64,000 nt of DNA from Prochlorococcus sp. AG-347-E03. Its GTDB lineage: Bacteria > Cyanobacteriota > Cyanobacteriia > PCC-6307 > Cyanobiaceae. The notes under the pieces are model-generated. The model was given only the letters and a program-made list of their open reading frames with translations, did no database searches and was not told where the DNA came from. The DNA lies in assembly GCA_003279115.1 (NCBI GenBank), contig QCBG01000002.1, forward strand, positions 62,001-126,000. Reading direction: 5' to 3'. Made by a program: the position numbers and the translations under genes. Shown piece after piece: positions 62,773 through 64,000 of this stretch; positions within the stretch are counted from its first letter, which is position 1, and every line of letters begins with the position of its first letter.

Positions 62773-63129
62773 TTATATAATTTGTTTGGCATATTCAATT
62801 TCGTTAAAACCTAATATTACTTTTTTTTCCTCGTAAATCAAAAATGGTCTTTTTATCAATTTACCATCACCTAAAAGAAGTTGAATAATTTCTTCCCTTG
62901 ATAAGCCGTAAATATCAAGATTTAGAGTTTTAAAAGCTTTACCTCTTGTATTAAAAATCCTTTTCTTATCATCAGAGTATTGTTCTAAAGCAAGATTTAA
63001 ATAATCAACAAGTGGTGGTTCTTTTACAATATCAATTAATTTGAATTCGAAATCTTTGCTTTTAAGCCACTTTGCAGCTTTTATACAAGTGGAGCATTTT
63101 AAATAACTATAAAAAATTATTTTTTTCAA
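62773..63129 (-). CDS. ArsC/Spx-family thioredoxin-fold protein (YffB/MgsR-like)
   Basis: 118-residue glutaredoxin-fold protein with FYSYLKCSTCIKAAKWLKS (CxxC near residues 12-15), IVKEPPLVDYLNLAL, and GDGKLIKRPFLIYEEKKVILGF. The CxxC and the tail match the Spx/MgsR/YffB side of the family more than true arsenate reductase, which has a C-x5-R site. The TTG start overlaps the ppa stop (TTGA). A redox or regulatory role is plausible; arsenate reduction is not supported. Confidence 0.82.
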   Translation of the reverse strand: MKKIIFYSYLKCSTCIKAAKWLKSKDFEFKLIDIVKEPPLVDYLNLALEQYSDDKKRIFNTRGKAFKTLNLDIYGLSREEIIQLLLGDGKLIKRPFLIYEEKKVILGFNEIEYAKQII

Positions 63130-63680
63130 TTTAATTGACCACTTTTTGATTTCTTAAGTACCTTAAAGTTTTTCTTTTTTAGGGGTATACAACTTTTCAA
63201 TAAATTTTCAACCACATCAAAATCCCTCCAACCGTCAATTTGCACTGTTCTTCCATCAAGTCCTTTACTTGTTCTAAAAAATTCAGCAACATCCTCAAGC
63301 TGATTAGGAGCAATTTGATTAATACTAACTATGTTAGCCTGTCTAGGATTAGCCATAGGCACACATAAAAGTTTTCCATCATATGCGCCACAGTCATGCA
63401 TATCCAAAACTCCAATAGGTCTAGCTTTTATTAAACAACCCGCAAAAGTAGGTTCATCCATTATCACCATTGCATCAAGAGGAGCTCCATCATCAGCGAG
63501 AGTATTTGGGATAAAGCCATAATCAAAAGGGTACCTCACTGAAGAATGCAATACTCTATCTAAGGCCATTATTCCTGCATCAGAGCAATATTCATATTTA
63601 TTCCTACTACCTGCGGGTATTTCAACCACAATATTTACTATTCCCTTCATTGGAGATGGAGGTATTGAACTAAGGTCCAT
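63126..63680 (-). CDS. ppa: Family I inorganic pyrophosphatase with substituted active-site residues
   Basis: Family I PPases hydrolyse pyrophosphate to drive biosynthesis. The protein (184 aa) has the fold signatures VVEIPAGSRNKYEY, YPFDYGFIPNTLADDG, and DCGAYDGKL. But the DGDPxD motif reads DGAPLD, so the Asp equal to E. coli Asp67 is Ala, and the E. coli Tyr141-Lys142 pair reads SK (FFRTSKGLDG). The metal-binding Asp65, Asp70, Asp97 and Asp102 equivalents and Lys29/Glu31/Arg43 are kept. Activity may be weak or absent. ATG 63680, overlapping the upstream 84-aa gene by 11 nt. Confidence 0.88.
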   Translation of the reverse strand: MDLSSIPPSPMKGIVNIVVEIPAGSRNKYEYCSDAGIMALDRVLHSSVRYPFDYGFIPNTLADDGAPLDAMVIMDEPTFAGCLIKARPIGVLDMHDCGAYDGKLLCVPMANPRQANIVSINQIAPNQLEDVAEFFRTSKGLDGRTVQIDGWRDFDVVENLLKSCIPLKKKNFKVLKKSKSGQLN

Positions 63681-63924
63681 CTTTTTTAAAATCGTGATTA
63701 TGAATTATCTCGTTTCCTTGAGATAAAGGTCTTCCAATTAAAATGCTTATTGAAGGTAAAAAAATTGTCAAGAATGCAAAAATAATACCTAAAGATGTTA
63801 TTGATAAACTCCTTATACTTAAGGGGTCATCATCATCTCTATCAAAATCACTTCGAGCAGAATCATGGGAAGATTCTTCGCTTGATTTACTTTGAATAAA
63901 CTGCTTTGATTTCGTGTAACTCAA
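63670..63924 (-). CDS. Small single-span membrane protein upstream of ppa, hypothetical
   Basis: 84-residue protein with a Ser/Asp-rich, acidic N-terminus (EESSHDSARSDFDRDDDD), one membrane span (about 40-61, SLGIIFAFLTIFLPSISILI) and a short charged C-tail. I do not recognise it. The start is TTG 63924. Its 3' end overlaps the ppa start by 11 nt, so it is translated with ppa and is the first gene of the leftward group ending in lepB. The remaining 76 nt to the window edge contain no feature I can support. Confidence 0.6.
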   Translation of the reverse strand: MSYTKSKQFIQSKSSEESSHDSARSDFDRDDDDPLSIRSLSITSLGIIFAFLTIFLPSISILIGRPLSQGNEIIHNHDFKKDGP

Positions 63925-64000
63925 GAACTCTTAATTGGAAAAGATTAAGGAGATAATTTAATGCTTTTATCCTACATTCAAAATGTCAATAAATCAAAAC

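Noticed and set aside
62773-63129. Arsenate reductase (arsC)
   Set aside because: The protein has a CxxC typical of Spx/MgsR/YffB rather than the C-x5-R site of arsenate reductase, and no ars operon is present.

Overview
The window is a strongly AT-rich, densely packed stretch of a picocyanobacterial chromosome, almost certainly a high-light-type Prochlorococcus. The support is a form IA Rubisco inside an alpha-carboxysome (cso) operon with a CsoS1D gene, both light-independent (ChlL/N/B) and light-dependent (Por) protochlorophyllide reductases, plastocyanin, PsaM, NdhL, a ferrochelatase with a chlorophyll-binding-like tail, the Aar/Ado alkane pathway, an intronless tRNA-Leu(UAA), very short intergenic gaps, and many TTG/GTG starts. 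I assign no strain. Nearly everything looks like core genome. I see no genomic island, IS element, CRISPR array or prophage; one lone tyrosine recombinase is the only mobile-type gene.

Layout. 1-9.5 kb: the 3' part of a sugar-nucleotide SDR, plastocyanin, a ClpB-type disaggregase, a QueD-like protein, hisIE, a group 2 sigma factor with two small genes behind it, a YciI protein, cyAbrB, trpA, a DUF3007 protein, ndhL and tRNA-Leu(UAA). 9.5-21.6 kb: pyrC, a Ca2+/cation antiporter, glutathione reductase, a GST-domain protein, dnaA, two small glycosyltransferases, a GNAT acetyltransferase, an ABC exporter, hisG, a glyoxalase II-like hydrolase and RidA. 21.6-31 kb: the carboxysome region, read leftward as csoS1-rbcL-rbcS-csoS2-csoSCA-csoS4A-csoS4B-acRAF, with csoS1D as a separate leftward unit and rdgB between them on the other strand. 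31-37 kb: chlN-chlB-chlL facing por, then a small membrane protein and psaM. 37-47 kb: a lipoate-ligase-like protein, a site-2 protease relative, trpF, folE, then the accA-SDR-aar-ado lipid/alkane group, a creatininase-family protein, an S1-domain protein and a Tab2-like protein. 47-64 kb: a PgeF/YfiH-type enzyme without a canonical start codon, ilvB, hemH, the recombinase, cobO, pyrH-frr, a geranylgeranyl-reductase-family flavoprotein, transaldolase, ftsI with an FtsL-like gene, a CPBP protease, a two-domain histidine phosphatase, lepB, an ArsC/Spx-like protein and a family I pyrophosphatase with altered active-site residues.

Together these genes cover carbon fixation (Rubisco, shell, carbonic anhydrase, Rubisco assembly factor), pigment and haem synthesis (ChlLNB, Por, HemH, CobO), electron transport (PetE, NdhL, PsaM), His/Trp/branched-chain amino acid and pyrimidine synthesis scattered as single genes, fatty-acid entry and alkane output (AccA, Aar, Ado), and replication, division and translation factors (DnaA, FtsI, PyrH, Frr, S1).

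I found no clearly new multi-gene system. The most useful leads are: hairpins between rbcL, rbcS and csoS2 that could set Rubisco-to-shell stoichiometry; competing inverted repeats and a duplicated 14-mer upstream of csoS1; a 56-bp perfect in-frame repeat in csoS2; the pgeF-like frame that appears to start at ATT; lost active-site residues in Ppa, the M50 protease and the QueD-like protein; and a CA1P-phosphatase-like tandem histidine phosphatase. All domain calls come from reading the sequence; no database search was run.
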